Positions 35,569-43,549 of a stretch of 64,000 bases of DNA are shown here, in pieces. Source of the stretch: Pedobacter frigidisoli (GTDB lineage Bacteria > Bacteroidota > Bacteroidia > Sphingobacteriales > Sphingobacteriaceae); assembly GCF_004331675.1 (NCBI RefSeq), contig NZ_SJSN01000004.1:188255-252254 (forward strand), in the 5' to 3' direction. Both the position numbers and the translations under genes were made by a program. The notes beneath the pieces are model-generated. The model ran no database searches and was not told where the DNA came from. It was given only the letters and a program-made list of their open reading frames with translations. The first letter of the stretch is position 1, and every line of letters begins with the position of its first letter.

Positions 35569-36387
35569 ATGTATTCAGATTTAAAGAAATTAATTGAAGC
35601 CGCTTGGGAAGATAGATCCCTTTTAAAATATAGCAACTATTGCGAAGCCATTGAAACTGTAATTCAAGGATTAGATAAAGGTGAAATTCGTGTTGCAGAA
35701 CCTGTTTTAAACTCTTGGGGCATTAATGAGTGGGTAAAGAAAGCGGTAATTTTGTATTTCCCGATTCGCGAGATGAAAGAAATCAAAAGCGGACCATTTG
35801 TTTATCACGATAAAATGGAATTAAAAACTGACTACAAAGCAACCGGCGTTCGCGTGGTGCCAATGGCAAGTGCTCGTTATGGTTCGTTTTTAGCTAAAGG
35901 CGTAATCATGATGCCATCGTACGTAAACATTGGCGCTTATGTTGATGAAGGTACAATGGTAGATACTTGGGCAACTGTAGGATCTTGTGCACAGATTGGT
36001 AAACGTGTTCATTTAAGTGGTGGTGTTGGTATTGGCGGTGTTTTAGAACCCGTTCAAGCTGCTCCAGTTATTATAGAGGATGATTGCTTTTTAGGATCAA
36101 GAGCGATTGTAGTAGAAGGTGTAAAATTAGAGAGAGAAGTTGTTTTAGGTGCAAACGTAGTTTTAACAGCATCAACAAAAATTATTGACGTAACTGGACC
36201 AACTCCTGTAGAATATAAAGGATATGTTCCTGCTCGTTCTGTAGTGATTCCCGGTAGTTACACAAAGAAATTTCCTGCTGGAGATTTCCAAGTTCCATGT
36301 GCTTTAATTATTGGTAAACGCAAAGAAAGTACAGATAAGAAAACCTCCCTTAACGATGCGTTAAGAGAAAACAATGTAGCAGTATAA
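35569..36387 (+). CDS. dapD: 2,3,4,5-tetrahydropyridine-2,6-dicarboxylate N-succinyltransferase
   Basis: 272 residues, full length. The N-terminal helical domain includes YCEAIETVIQGLDKGEIRVAEP; a left-handed beta-helix of hexapeptide repeats follows (VNIGAYVDEGTMVDTWATVG, GVGIGGVLEP, CFLGSRAIVVEG), ending with RSVVIPGSYTKKFPAG. It transfers succinyl from succinyl-CoA in the succinylase branch of diaminopimelate/lysine synthesis. The next gene starts 15 bases downstream. Confidence 0.95.
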   Translation: MYSDLKKLIEAAWEDRSLLKYSNYCEAIETVIQGLDKGEIRVAEPVLNSWGINEWVKKAVILYFPIREMKEIKSGPFVYHDKMELKTDYKATGVRVVPMASARYGSFLAKGVIMMPSYVNIGAYVDEGTMVDTWATVGSCAQIGKRVHLSGGVGIGGVLEPVQAAPVIIEDDCFLGSRAIVVEGVKLEREVVLGANVVLTASTKIIDVTGPTPVEYKGYVPARSVVIPGSYTKKFPAGDFQVPCALIIGKRKESTDKKTSLNDALRENNVAV

Positions 36388-36500
36388 GCTGAAAGCAAAA
36401 AGGTGAAAGCTGAAAGCGAAAAGCAAATTCAAAAAGCCGAAAGTCTAGAACTTGATCAATCAAGCTTTGGTCTTTCGGCTTTAGACTTTCCGCTAATAAT
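36388..36500 (+). repeat. GAAAGC/CTTTCGGC hairpin overlapping a start region
   Basis: GCTGAAAGC and GTGAAAGCTGAAAGCG are near-tandem words on the left; AAAGCCGAAAG (36433-36443) pairs perfectly with CTTTCGGCTTT (36472-36482); an inner CTTGAT/ATCAAG stem fills the loop. It begins one base after the dapD stop and runs into the glycosyltransferase frame. Confidence 0.7.
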
Positions 36501-37608
36501 TGGCTTCGATGGCAAAAGAGCAGCAAATAACCTAACGGGCTTAGGCAACTACAGTCGGTCTTTAATTGAACATTTAGCAGATCAATTTCCAGAAAACGAA
36601 TACTTCGTTTATGCTTCAAAAGTTAAATCGGCTAAGCAGATCGATACTTTTTTCAAAAAGTCAAATATCGAATTTAAACTCCCTCAAAATGGAAATTTCC
36701 TTTGGAGAAGTTTAAACATTTTAAAAGATTTAGCCAGTGATGAAGTTAAAATTTATCATGGCTTAAGTCATGAAATTCCATTCGCCATACAGCATTCCAG
36801 AATTAAATCTGTGGTAACCATTCATGATTTAATATTCCTTCGTTTTCCACGATATTATAAATTTATAGATCGGAAAATATATGATTGGAAATGCAAATCT
36901 GCTTGCAAAAGAGCCGATAAAATTATTGCCATCAGCGAAAAAACTAAAGCAGACATCGTAGAATTTTACGGGACAGATCCTGATAAGATTGAGGTAATTT
37001 ACCAAAGTTGCGACGACAGTTTTAAAACGCCTTTCCCTCAAACTACGCTAAGTAGAATTCGTGCAACCTATAAACTTCCTGATCATTACATATTAAATGT
37101 TGGTACAATTGAAGAACGTAAAAACCTTAAATTATTGGTTCAAGCGTTAAAAGGTGTTGCTGAAGAATATAAGCTTGTAGTGATTGGAAAGCAAGCTTCA
37201 TACTTTAAAACAGTTGAAAAAGAAATCGAAAAACTCGGACTAAGAAGTAGAATTGTATTCTTACAAAACATTCCTTTTGCCGATTTGCCAGGGATTTATC
37301 AAATGGCTAAAGTATTTGCTTATCCATCATTTTATGAGGGTTTTGGTATCCCAATTATCGAAGCTTTGTTTTCCCAAATCCCCGTGATTGCGGCTACAGG
37401 TTCATGCTTGGAAGAAGCTGGTGGCCCGAAGAGTTTGTATGTAAATCCAACTGATGTTGACGGTTTGACAGCAGCCCTTAATAAAATTCTAAACAACCCA
37501 TCACTGCAAAAAGAGATGAAAGAAAAAGGGCTGGAATTTGTTCAAAAATTCAACAGCCCTTTGGTAACGCAGCAATTAATGAATTGCTACAGAAATATTT
37601 TAAGCTAA
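36403..37608 (+). CDS. Glycosyltransferase family 1/GT4
   Basis: 401 residues. The GT-B fold is indicated by IIGFDGKRAANNLTGLGNYSR at the real domain start (~residue 31), IYHGLSHEIPF, SVVTIHDLIFLRFP, ADKIIAISEKTKADI, then the C-terminal domain ILNVGTIEERKNLKLLVQAL and the donor-site motif YPSFYEGFGIPIIEAL. Transfers a sugar from a nucleotide donor; acceptor unknown. Odd: the only credible start is GTG at 36403 inside a hairpin repeat, giving ~28 extra residues (VKAESEKQIQKAESLELDQS...) with no family counterpart. No in-frame ATG, GTG or TTG lies nearer the domain. Confidence 0.88.
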   Translation: MKAESEKQIQKAESLELDQSSFGLSALDFPLIIGFDGKRAANNLTGLGNYSRSLIEHLADQFPENEYFVYASKVKSAKQIDTFFKKSNIEFKLPQNGNFLWRSLNILKDLASDEVKIYHGLSHEIPFAIQHSRIKSVVTIHDLIFLRFPRYYKFIDRKIYDWKCKSACKRADKIIAISEKTKADIVEFYGTDPDKIEVIYQSCDDSFKTPFPQTTLSRIRATYKLPDHYILNVGTIEERKNLKLLVQALKGVAEEYKLVVIGKQASYFKTVEKEIEKLGLRSRIVFLQNIPFADLPGIYQMAKVFAYPSFYEGFGIPIIEALFSQIPVIAATGSCLEEAGGPKSLYVNPTDVDGLTAALNKILNNPSLQKEMKEKGLEFVQKFNSPLVTQQLMNCYRNILS

Positions 37609-37614
37609 TACTAA

Positions 37615-38175
37615 CTATTTAGCAGCAGTAACATTCGGTGGATATTGTGCCAAAATCTCTTTTACACCAGTGTACATGCGCTCTTCTCTTTTGTTGAAAC
37701 TGTCTAAATTAAATCCTGATCCTCTTCCATGCCAGAATAAAATCTTTTTAGCTGGATCTAAGAAATCGATAATAATGGTGCCCTCAATGTATTGGTTAAC
37801 ATAGCTAGGTCCGCCCCAGCCTCCCCAACCACCTCGCCAGCCCCAGCCTCCACCCCAACCCCAGCCACCGTAGTAACCAGGACCATAAATGTCAGTTTTT
37901 TCTCTAGCCACTACAACCAAATTCACCAATAAATCTGGCTTATCTGATTTGGTAAATCCCTTTGCATTCATTTCCGATTCAACAGCTGCCATTAATCTTC
38001 TTTTATCAAGATTATTAAGCTTTACCCTTGCAATGCCCTTATCGTAAAAGTTATAGGTTTTGTAGCCGCTCATATCTACATTTTTATCATAATCTGAAGC
38101 GGTGCGGAGGGTTGAACACCCTGCTAATGCTATTACAACCGTAAATAACATTAATAATTTCTTTGCTGTTTTCAT
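37615..38175 (-). CDS. DUF4136 lipoprotein
   Basis: 186 residues from MKTAKKLL; the longer frame to 38229 lacks a sensible N-terminus. The lipobox is LAGC with Cys near residue 21. The DUF4136 domain spans most of the rest (DYDKNVDMSGYKTYNFYDKG, PDLLVNLVVVAREK, GTIIIDFLDPAKKILFWHGR). A Gly/Trp-rich loop (GGWGWGGGWGWRGGWGGWGG) interrupts it near residue 105. Envelope protein of unknown function. Convergent with the glycosyltransferase (6 bases between). Confidence 0.85.
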   Translation of the reverse strand: MKTAKKLLMLFTVVIALAGCSTLRTASDYDKNVDMSGYKTYNFYDKGIARVKLNNLDKRRLMAAVESEMNAKGFTKSDKPDLLVNLVVVAREKTDIYGPGYYGGWGWGGGWGWRGGWGGWGGPSYVNQYIEGTIIIDFLDPAKKILFWHGRGSGFNLDSFNKREERMYTGVKEILAQYPPNVTAAK

Positions 38176-38356
38176 TGTGCGTTGTTTATCTAAATAACCT
38201 GTAATAAATATAACGATTTTGAATATCAAAATAAAACCTACGCTAAAATTTTTACAATCAGATTGTTAACCTAAAAACGCAAGGAAATTCAGTTTGTTTT
38301 TAGCCAAATGTTAAATAATTGAACTTTTACAACATTTAACATATTGATTAAAGAAT

Positions 38357-38364
38357 TACCTTTG
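38357..38364 (+). promoter_or_regulatory. -7 box of tsaC-like gene
   Basis: TACCTTTG, four bases before the ATG at 38369. No clear -33 element; suggests a leaderless or very short-leader mRNA. Confidence 0.5.
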
Positions 38365-38368
38365 TAAC

Positions 38369-38935
38369 ATGCTAAGAGATGAAATTAATAAGGCTTTCGA
38401 AATTCTAAAATCTGGTGGTGTGATCTTATACCCTACCGATACCATTTGGGGCTTAGGTTGCGATGCGACCAATCCTGATGCGGTAGAAAAATTATTAAAT
38501 ATTAAAAATCGTCCTGCTGAAAAAAGCCTCATTGTACTATTAGATGTGGATAGCAAGCTGCAAAGCTACGTTGCAGAAATTCCTGATGTTGCTTACGACC
38601 TAATCGAATATGCTGAGCATCCTTTAACCATTATTTTCTCTGGAGCAAAAAATTTGGCGCACAATGTTATAAATGCAGATGGTAGTGTTGGAATTAGAAT
38701 TGTTAAACATGATTTTTGTACTCCATTAATTCAGCGTTTCAGAAAGCCCATAGTATCTACTTCGGCAAATTTGAGCGGAAATGCCTCCCCAAAATTTTTT
38801 GATGATATTGATCCAGAAATTATCGATGCTGTTGATTATGTTGTCGATTTCGAACAAGAAAATCGAAGTATTAAAAAACCATCAACCATTATGAAATTGT
38901 CAGCAAGCGGCCAGTTTGAGTTTATTCGCAAGTAA
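38369..38935 (+). CDS. tsaC: L-threonylcarbamoyladenylate synthase
   Basis: 188 residues, YrdC/Sua5 domain only (no C-terminal Sua5 extension). Family motifs: GGVILYPTDTIWGLGCDATN, KNRPAEKSLIVLLD, HPLTIIFSGAKNLAHN, SVGIRIVKHDFC, and KPIVSTSANLSGNASP. It makes threonylcarbamoyl-AMP from Thr, bicarbonate and ATP, the first step to t6A37 in tRNAs. It precedes another tRNA enzyme gene, and miaA (also a position-37 enzyme) lies 2.3 kb on. Confidence 0.93.
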   Translation: MLRDEINKAFEILKSGGVILYPTDTIWGLGCDATNPDAVEKLLNIKNRPAEKSLIVLLDVDSKLQSYVAEIPDVAYDLIEYAEHPLTIIFSGAKNLAHNVINADGSVGIRIVKHDFCTPLIQRFRKPIVSTSANLSGNASPKFFDDIDPEIIDAVDYVVDFEQENRSIKKPSTIMKLSASGQFEFIRK

Positions 38936-38994
38936 AAATATTGGAGCGATAAAATGCTTTTAAAGCTATTCGCTATACTCAAAAATGTTTTTCG

Positions 38995-39002
38995 TATTTT
39001 TG
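38995..39002 (+). promoter_or_regulatory. -7 box of the CCA-adding-type gene
   Basis: TATTTTTG, 16 bases before the ATG at 39019. Confidence 0.45.
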
Positions 39003-39018
39003 AAAATTAACTTTACTT

Positions 39019-40473
39019 ATGCAATCTAATTCAAGCGATGGAAGTGAAAAATCTCCTTTAGGAGATTTAAGCGGTCACCTACAAAATCCAATTTTTAAAA
39101 CATTAAGCGCTATCGCAGATAAAAACCAAATAGAGGCTTATGTTATCGGAGGTTTTGTTCGTGATTTATTCTTGAAACGACCATCTAAAGATATTGATGT
39201 TGTTGTTGTGGGTAGCGGAATTAGTTATGCTGAGGCTGTTGCAAAAAAATTGAATACAAAAGTTGCGATTTTTAAAAATTTCGGTACTGCTAATATTAAA
39301 TATCACGACTTAGAAGTAGAATTTGTTGGTGCAAGAAGAGAATCGTATCGCTCAGATTCACGTAAACCAATTGTAGAAGATGGCACACTGGAAGACGATC
39401 AACTTCGCCGAGATTTCACCATCAATGCGTTGGCGATTAATCTCAATGCGAATCAATTTGGAGAACTTTTAGATCCGTTCGATGGCATCAAGGATTTAGA
39501 AAATAAACTTATTCGTACGCCACTCGATCCGGAAATTACTTTTTCTGATGATCCATTGCGGATGATGAGAGCAATTCGTTTTGCATCACAATTAAATTTC
39601 CATATTGATGATGCAGCTTTAAACGCAATAAAAACTCAAAAACATCGCATTAGCATTGTTTCAAAAGAAAGAATTACTGATGAGATGAATAAAATTATCT
39701 TATCACATAAACCATCCATCGGATTTATACATTTATTCAATACTGGCTTACTACATATCATTTTCCCTCAAATGGCTCAGCTTTATGGAGTCGAGATTAT
39801 AAAAGGAAAAGGACATAAAGATAATTTTTATCATACATTGGAAGTTTTGGATAACATTTGCGCCGATACAAATGATTTATGGTTACGTTGGGCGGCAATA
39901 CTTCATGATATTGCAAAACCAGCAACTAAACGTTTTGAAGAAGGGCACGGGTGGACATTCCACGGGCATGAGGATCGTGGAGCTAGAATGGTTCCCAAAA
40001 TTTTCACTCAGCTTAAACTGCCGCTAAATGAGAAAATGAAGTATGTTCAAAAATTGGTGCAGCTTCATTTACGCCCCATCGTTTTGGCCCAAGAAGTAGT
40101 TACCGATTCTGCCGTTAGACGATTACTTTTTGATGCTGGAGAAGAAATTGAAAGCTTAATGATGCTTTGCAATGCAGATGTAACAACCAAAAACGAATAC
40201 AAAAAAACAAAATACAGAAACAACTTTGAGCTTGTTAAACAAAAACTCAAGGATGTAGAAGAACGCGATAAAATTAGAAACTGGCAACCTCCTATTTCGG
40301 GCAATGATATTATGGAAACATTTGGGTTAGATGCCGGTAAAGAAGTGGGCTTAATTAAAAATGCAATCCGTGAGGCTATTCTCGAAGGAGAGATCACAAA
40401 TGATTATAATGAGGCGTTTAATTTTATGCTAAATCAAGCAAAACAAATGGGATTAAATCCTGTTAATAAATAA
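39019..40473 (+). CDS. tRNA nucleotidyltransferase (CCA-adding type) with HD domain
   Basis: 484 residues. The class II poly(A)/CCA polymerase head has AYVIGGFVRDLFL, the catalytic SKDIDVVVVG (two Asp), then RRDFTINALAIN and the flap/neck DDPLRMMRAIRFASQL. The HD domain has the metal site LRWAAILHDIAKP and later GHEDRGA. It adds or repairs the 3' CCA of tRNAs. None of the five tRNA genes in this window encodes CCA, so the enzyme is needed for synthesis and not only for repair. The first ~25 residues (SSDGSEKSPLGDLSGHLQ) look repeat-derived: an AAATCTCC/GGAGATTT palindrome lies at 39049-39068. Confidence 0.93.
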   Translation: MQSNSSDGSEKSPLGDLSGHLQNPIFKTLSAIADKNQIEAYVIGGFVRDLFLKRPSKDIDVVVVGSGISYAEAVAKKLNTKVAIFKNFGTANIKYHDLEVEFVGARRESYRSDSRKPIVEDGTLEDDQLRRDFTINALAINLNANQFGELLDPFDGIKDLENKLIRTPLDPEITFSDDPLRMMRAIRFASQLNFHIDDAALNAIKTQKHRISIVSKERITDEMNKIILSHKPSIGFIHLFNTGLLHIIFPQMAQLYGVEIIKGKGHKDNFYHTLEVLDNICADTNDLWLRWAAILHDIAKPATKRFEEGHGWTFHGHEDRGARMVPKIFTQLKLPLNEKMKYVQKLVQLHLRPIVLAQEVVTDSAVRRLLFDAGEEIESLMMLCNADVTTKNEYKKTKYRNNFELVKQKLKDVEERDKIRNWQPPISGNDIMETFGLDAGKEVGLIKNAIREAILEGEITNDYNEAFNFMLNQAKQMGLNPVNK

Positions 40474-40570
40474 TTTAATTGCCAAAACATTATCTTATTG
40501 CCATATTTTATGACTGATGATGTTGTGGTAAAATAAATTAACTTTATTTTTACGATTCCAAAATACAATA

Positions 40571-41215
40571 ATGGCTATTTACAAGTTTAGAATTACTTTC
40601 GAAGATTTTGATGATGTTGTGAGAGAGATCGACATTAAATCAAACCAAACATTTGAAGACCTGCATAAGGCTATTCATAAATCTACAGGTTATAATGCCG
40701 AAAAATCTTCTTCTTTTTACGTGAGTACAGATAATTGGTTAAAGGGCGATGAGATTGCCTATTTGCCAAGTGAGCGTAAAAAAGATCGAGTAGTGTTAAT
40801 GGAAAATTCTAAGCTGAGTGGTTTTATAGAAGATCCTCACCAAAAATTTTACTACATCTATAATTTTGATCGCCCTTACGAGTTTCATGTAGAGTTGGTG
40901 AAAATCGTTTTAGATCCTGATCCAAATATCGAATATCCATTTTTGGCTAAAAGCAGTGGTGAAGCGCCTAGAATAATAGATAAAAATTCTGTTGGAGCAA
41001 CAGATATTGCCGCAGTGGCAGCAGCAAGCGAATTTGATTTCCTAAACGAACTGAACTTTATTCCAGAAGATACAGATGAATTGGAAGCAATGGGAGAAAT
41101 GGGAATTAACGAATCAGAGGCAGACGAGGATGAAGAGAGTGAAAGCGACGAATTTGGTGATGAATTTTCTGATGGCGACAACTTCGAAGAGGATAGTCAT
41201 AAAGACGATTACTAG
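40571..41215 (+). CDS. Plasmid pRiA4b ORF-3-like family protein with acidic tail
   Basis: 214 residues. The N-terminal ~130 residues match the pRiA4b ORF-3 fold: MAIYKFRITFEDFDDVVREI, TFEDLHKAIHKSTGY, then FYYIYNFDRPYEFHVELVKI. A linker follows, and then a strongly acidic C-terminus (ADEDEESESDEFGDEFSDGD). Despite the plasmid-derived family name, it sits in a stable housekeeping region with no mobile genes near. The function is unknown; acidic tails often bind basic partners. Ends in a strong terminator. Confidence 0.8.
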   Translation: MAIYKFRITFEDFDDVVREIDIKSNQTFEDLHKAIHKSTGYNAEKSSSFYVSTDNWLKGDEIAYLPSERKKDRVVLMENSKLSGFIEDPHQKFYYIYNFDRPYEFHVELVKIVLDPDPNIEYPFLAKSSGEAPRIIDKNSVGATDIAAVAAASEFDFLNELNFIPEDTDELEAMGEMGINESEADEDEESESDEFGDEFSDGDNFEEDSHKDDY

Positions 41216-41240
41216 TCTATAAAACAACACTACCAATAAG

Positions 41241-41280
41241 AAAGCTGCCAAATACTTAAATTTGGCAGCTTTTATTTTAT
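41241..41280 (+). terminator. Terminator between the pRiA4b-like gene and miaA
   Basis: AAAGCTGCCAAAT (41241-41253) and ATTTGGCAGCTTT (41260-41272) form a perfect 13-bp stem, followed by TATTTTAT. A frame starting at 41262 would begin inside it, which supports the miaA start at 41289. Confidence 0.85.
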
Positions 41281-41288
41281 ACACAACT

Positions 41289-42197
41289 ATGCTACATCCA
41301 AAAACCTTAATATCGATTGTTGGCCCAACTGCTATCGGAAAAACAGCATTGGCTATTCAATTGGCTCAATATTTTGGGACAGAAATTATCTCTGCAGATT
41401 CTCGACAATTTTTTAAGGAAATGGAAATTGGCACAGCTAAACCAAGTGCCGAAGAACTTTCTGAAGCCAAACACCACTTCATTAATTCTCATTCTGTAAC
41501 CCAACTATTTAGCACTGGAGATTTTGAACTTGAAGGGTTAAAAACATTGAATCAAATTTTCGAAGACCATGAAATAGCAATCATGGTTGGCGGCTCAGGT
41601 TTATATGTTAATGCACTAATTAATGGATTGGATGAAATGCCAAATATTGATTTATCTATCCGAGAGAAGTTAAATAAACAATTTGAAGAGGAGGGCTTGG
41701 CTCCTATTCAAAAGCAACTTTCAGAACTGGACCCAGAGTACTTTGCTAAAGTAGACCAGAATAACCCTCAAAGGATGATTAGAGGATTGGAAGTTTACTT
41801 ATCCCTTGGAAAGAAACTGTCATCAATGCTATCGGCCACCAAAAAAGTTAGGCCTTTTAATATTATTAAAGTTGGCTTAAATACCGATCGTAAAATTTTA
41901 TACGATAGAATTAATAAACGTGTCGATCAAATGATTGCTGACGGACTTTTAGAGGAAGTAAAATTACTGCAGGAATTTCGAAAATATAACGCATTAAATA
42001 CCGTTGGATACAGTGAAATCTTCGATTATTTGGAAGATAAAATATCCTTGGAAGATGCGATTAATTCGATCAAACAAAACACACGTCGATTTGCCAAACG
42101 TCAGCTCACTTGGTTTAGAAGAGATGAGGAAATAAATTGGTTCGAACCTAATGAAAAGACAAGTATTATAAAATTTATTGAAGAGCAGCTTACATAA
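41289..42197 (+). CDS. miaA: tRNA dimethylallyltransferase
   Basis: 302 residues from MLHPKTLISIVGPTAIGKTA. The P-loop is GPTAIGKTALA; ISADSRQFFKEMEIGTAKP and HHFINSHSV are the substrate-site motifs, then GGSGLYVNALINGLDEMP, PQRMIRGLEV and the C-terminal NTVGYSEIFDYLE, TRRFAKRQLTWFRRDE. It puts the isopentenyl group on A37 of tRNAs reading UNN codons. Convergent with the SGNH lipoprotein gene, separated by a bidirectional terminator. Confidence 0.96.
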   Translation: MLHPKTLISIVGPTAIGKTALAIQLAQYFGTEIISADSRQFFKEMEIGTAKPSAEELSEAKHHFINSHSVTQLFSTGDFELEGLKTLNQIFEDHEIAIMVGGSGLYVNALINGLDEMPNIDLSIREKLNKQFEEEGLAPIQKQLSELDPEYFAKVDQNNPQRMIRGLEVYLSLGKKLSSMLSATKKVRPFNIIKVGLNTDRKILYDRINKRVDQMIADGLLEEVKLLQEFRKYNALNTVGYSEIFDYLEDKISLEDAINSIKQNTRRFAKRQLTWFRRDEEINWFEPNEKTSIIKFIEEQLT

Positions 42198-42233
42198 AAA
42201 AGGGTTTCGACATTAATTGTCGAAACCCTTTTT
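42196..42233. terminator. Bidirectional terminator between miaA and the SGNH gene
   Basis: AAAAAGGGTTTCGACA and TGTCGAAACCCTTTTT form a long perfect stem with a 5-base loop; T-runs exist on both strands. Confidence 0.9.
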
Positions 42234-42251
42234 CATTGAAGAAGAATATAA

Positions 42252-43538
42252 CTAATTAGGAAATTTAACTCCTCTATATTGACTAATATCTATTGTTGGA
42301 ATAGTCGATACATAAGTAGAATTAATCGCATCAATAAATACATTTCCAATAACGGCATTTCCTCGTGGGGTTAAGTGAACGCCATCCAAAGAAAAAGCTC
42401 CACCAGTTATAAATGCTGAATTAATATTTACACCTTGTATTGCAATACCGGCTTTAACTTGATTTAGATAAGTATAGGTATCTGCAATAGCCAATCCCTT
42501 GCTTGTTGCTAGAGATTTAATGCTGCTATTGTAACTGTTTACGAAATCCTTAACTTTTACAATTTCATCTTTATCCAATACCCAGTTATTTGCAATAGGA
42601 TTACGCGGATCTAAACCGTAAGGATAACCTAAAGCATTTGGAACTCCAAATAAACCTGATGATTGAAATGGCAAACGAATTAGATCTTCCGCTGTTGCTA
42701 TTCTTGGTGCACCAGTGCTCGTTTGAATATAAATTGCTGCAGCAGCTGGGTTAATTGCTTTCGCTGCATTTAATAAAGCAGCCACCGTTACGGTGTTAAA
42801 ATAAGGAATAGCAGTTACATCGGGAATGGTTCCAACTACACCTTTTTGTCCGCCAGCAGTTAAGGCATTTACCAAATTAGAATACAATAAGGCAAAAGTA
42901 GATTTATCAGTTAGAACGTTCGTTGCGTCAGTTGTTACACCACCATTAGTTGCCCATCCCAATGCATCGTTATTACCCAACCATAATGAAAAGAAAGTAT
43001 GGTTTCTACCCTGAATAAACTGGAAATAACTTACCGTTCCAACTTGTGAATCGGTTAACAATCTTTCCATATAAGGATTAGCTGCACCATAAGGAGCTGC
43101 AAAAGCTAAATCAACACGCATACCCGGAATGCCTAAGTTTTGCAATTCCCCTGTATACTTCGCCAAATGCATGGCTGCATCGCGGTAAGCTAATTTATCC
43201 GTAACATTAGTTAAGGTAGGTGAACCATTAACCAGAGCCGATAATTTAAGATATCCAGAGCCATTAGACTGTGCTTCAGTAAAAAATGGAGAAGTAAATG
43301 CACCACCTCCAACTGTAGCCATTTTTGCAGCAATTAAATTAGGATAGGCTACTTGTTGCCCCTCTAAATATAAACCCCCATCGGCAAAACCAGATGTTAA
43401 TGAGTTACCTACTGCAATATATTTACTAAAATTTGCGTTTCCCGCGGTTGTACCCGCAGGTGTTTCAATTTCTGGTTTACAAGAAGCTGCGAATAAAATG
43501 GTAGCAGCGACAATGCTATTTAATATATATTTTTTCAT
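42252..43538 (-). CDS. SGNH/GDSL-like hydrolase lipoprotein
   Basis: 428 residues from MKKYILNSIVAATILF. The lipobox FAASC puts the lipid Cys near residue 20. Block I of the SGNH fold is YIAVGNSLTSGFADGG (GNSLTSG with the nucleophile Ser); block III WLGNNDALGW supplies Asn; the C-terminal DGVHLTPRGNAVIG supplies the Asp-x-x-His pair. These are typical of outer-membrane-associated esterases in Bacteroidota. The gene lies 11 bases downstream of a FadL-type porin gene, so the two likely handle the same lipid-like substrate. Confidence 0.9.
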   Translation of the reverse strand: MKKYILNSIVAATILFAASCKPEIETPAGTTAGNANFSKYIAVGNSLTSGFADGGLYLEGQQVAYPNLIAAKMATVGGGAFTSPFFTEAQSNGSGYLKLSALVNGSPTLTNVTDKLAYRDAAMHLAKYTGELQNLGIPGMRVDLAFAAPYGAANPYMERLLTDSQVGTVSYFQFIQGRNHTFFSLWLGNNDALGWATNGGVTTDATNVLTDKSTFALLYSNLVNALTAGGQKGVVGTIPDVTAIPYFNTVTVAALLNAAKAINPAAAAIYIQTSTGAPRIATAEDLIRLPFQSSGLFGVPNALGYPYGLDPRNPIANNWVLDKDEIVKVKDFVNSYNSSIKSLATSKGLAIADTYTYLNQVKAGIAIQGVNINSAFITGGAFSLDGVHLTPRGNAVIGNVFIDAINSTYVSTIPTIDISQYRGVKFPN

Positions 43539-43549
43539 TGTAATTTCTC

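Noticed and set aside
40571..41215. pRiA4b ORF-3-like gene as evidence of an integrated plasmid
   Set aside because: No replication, mobilisation or transposase genes nearby, and composition matches its neighbours.
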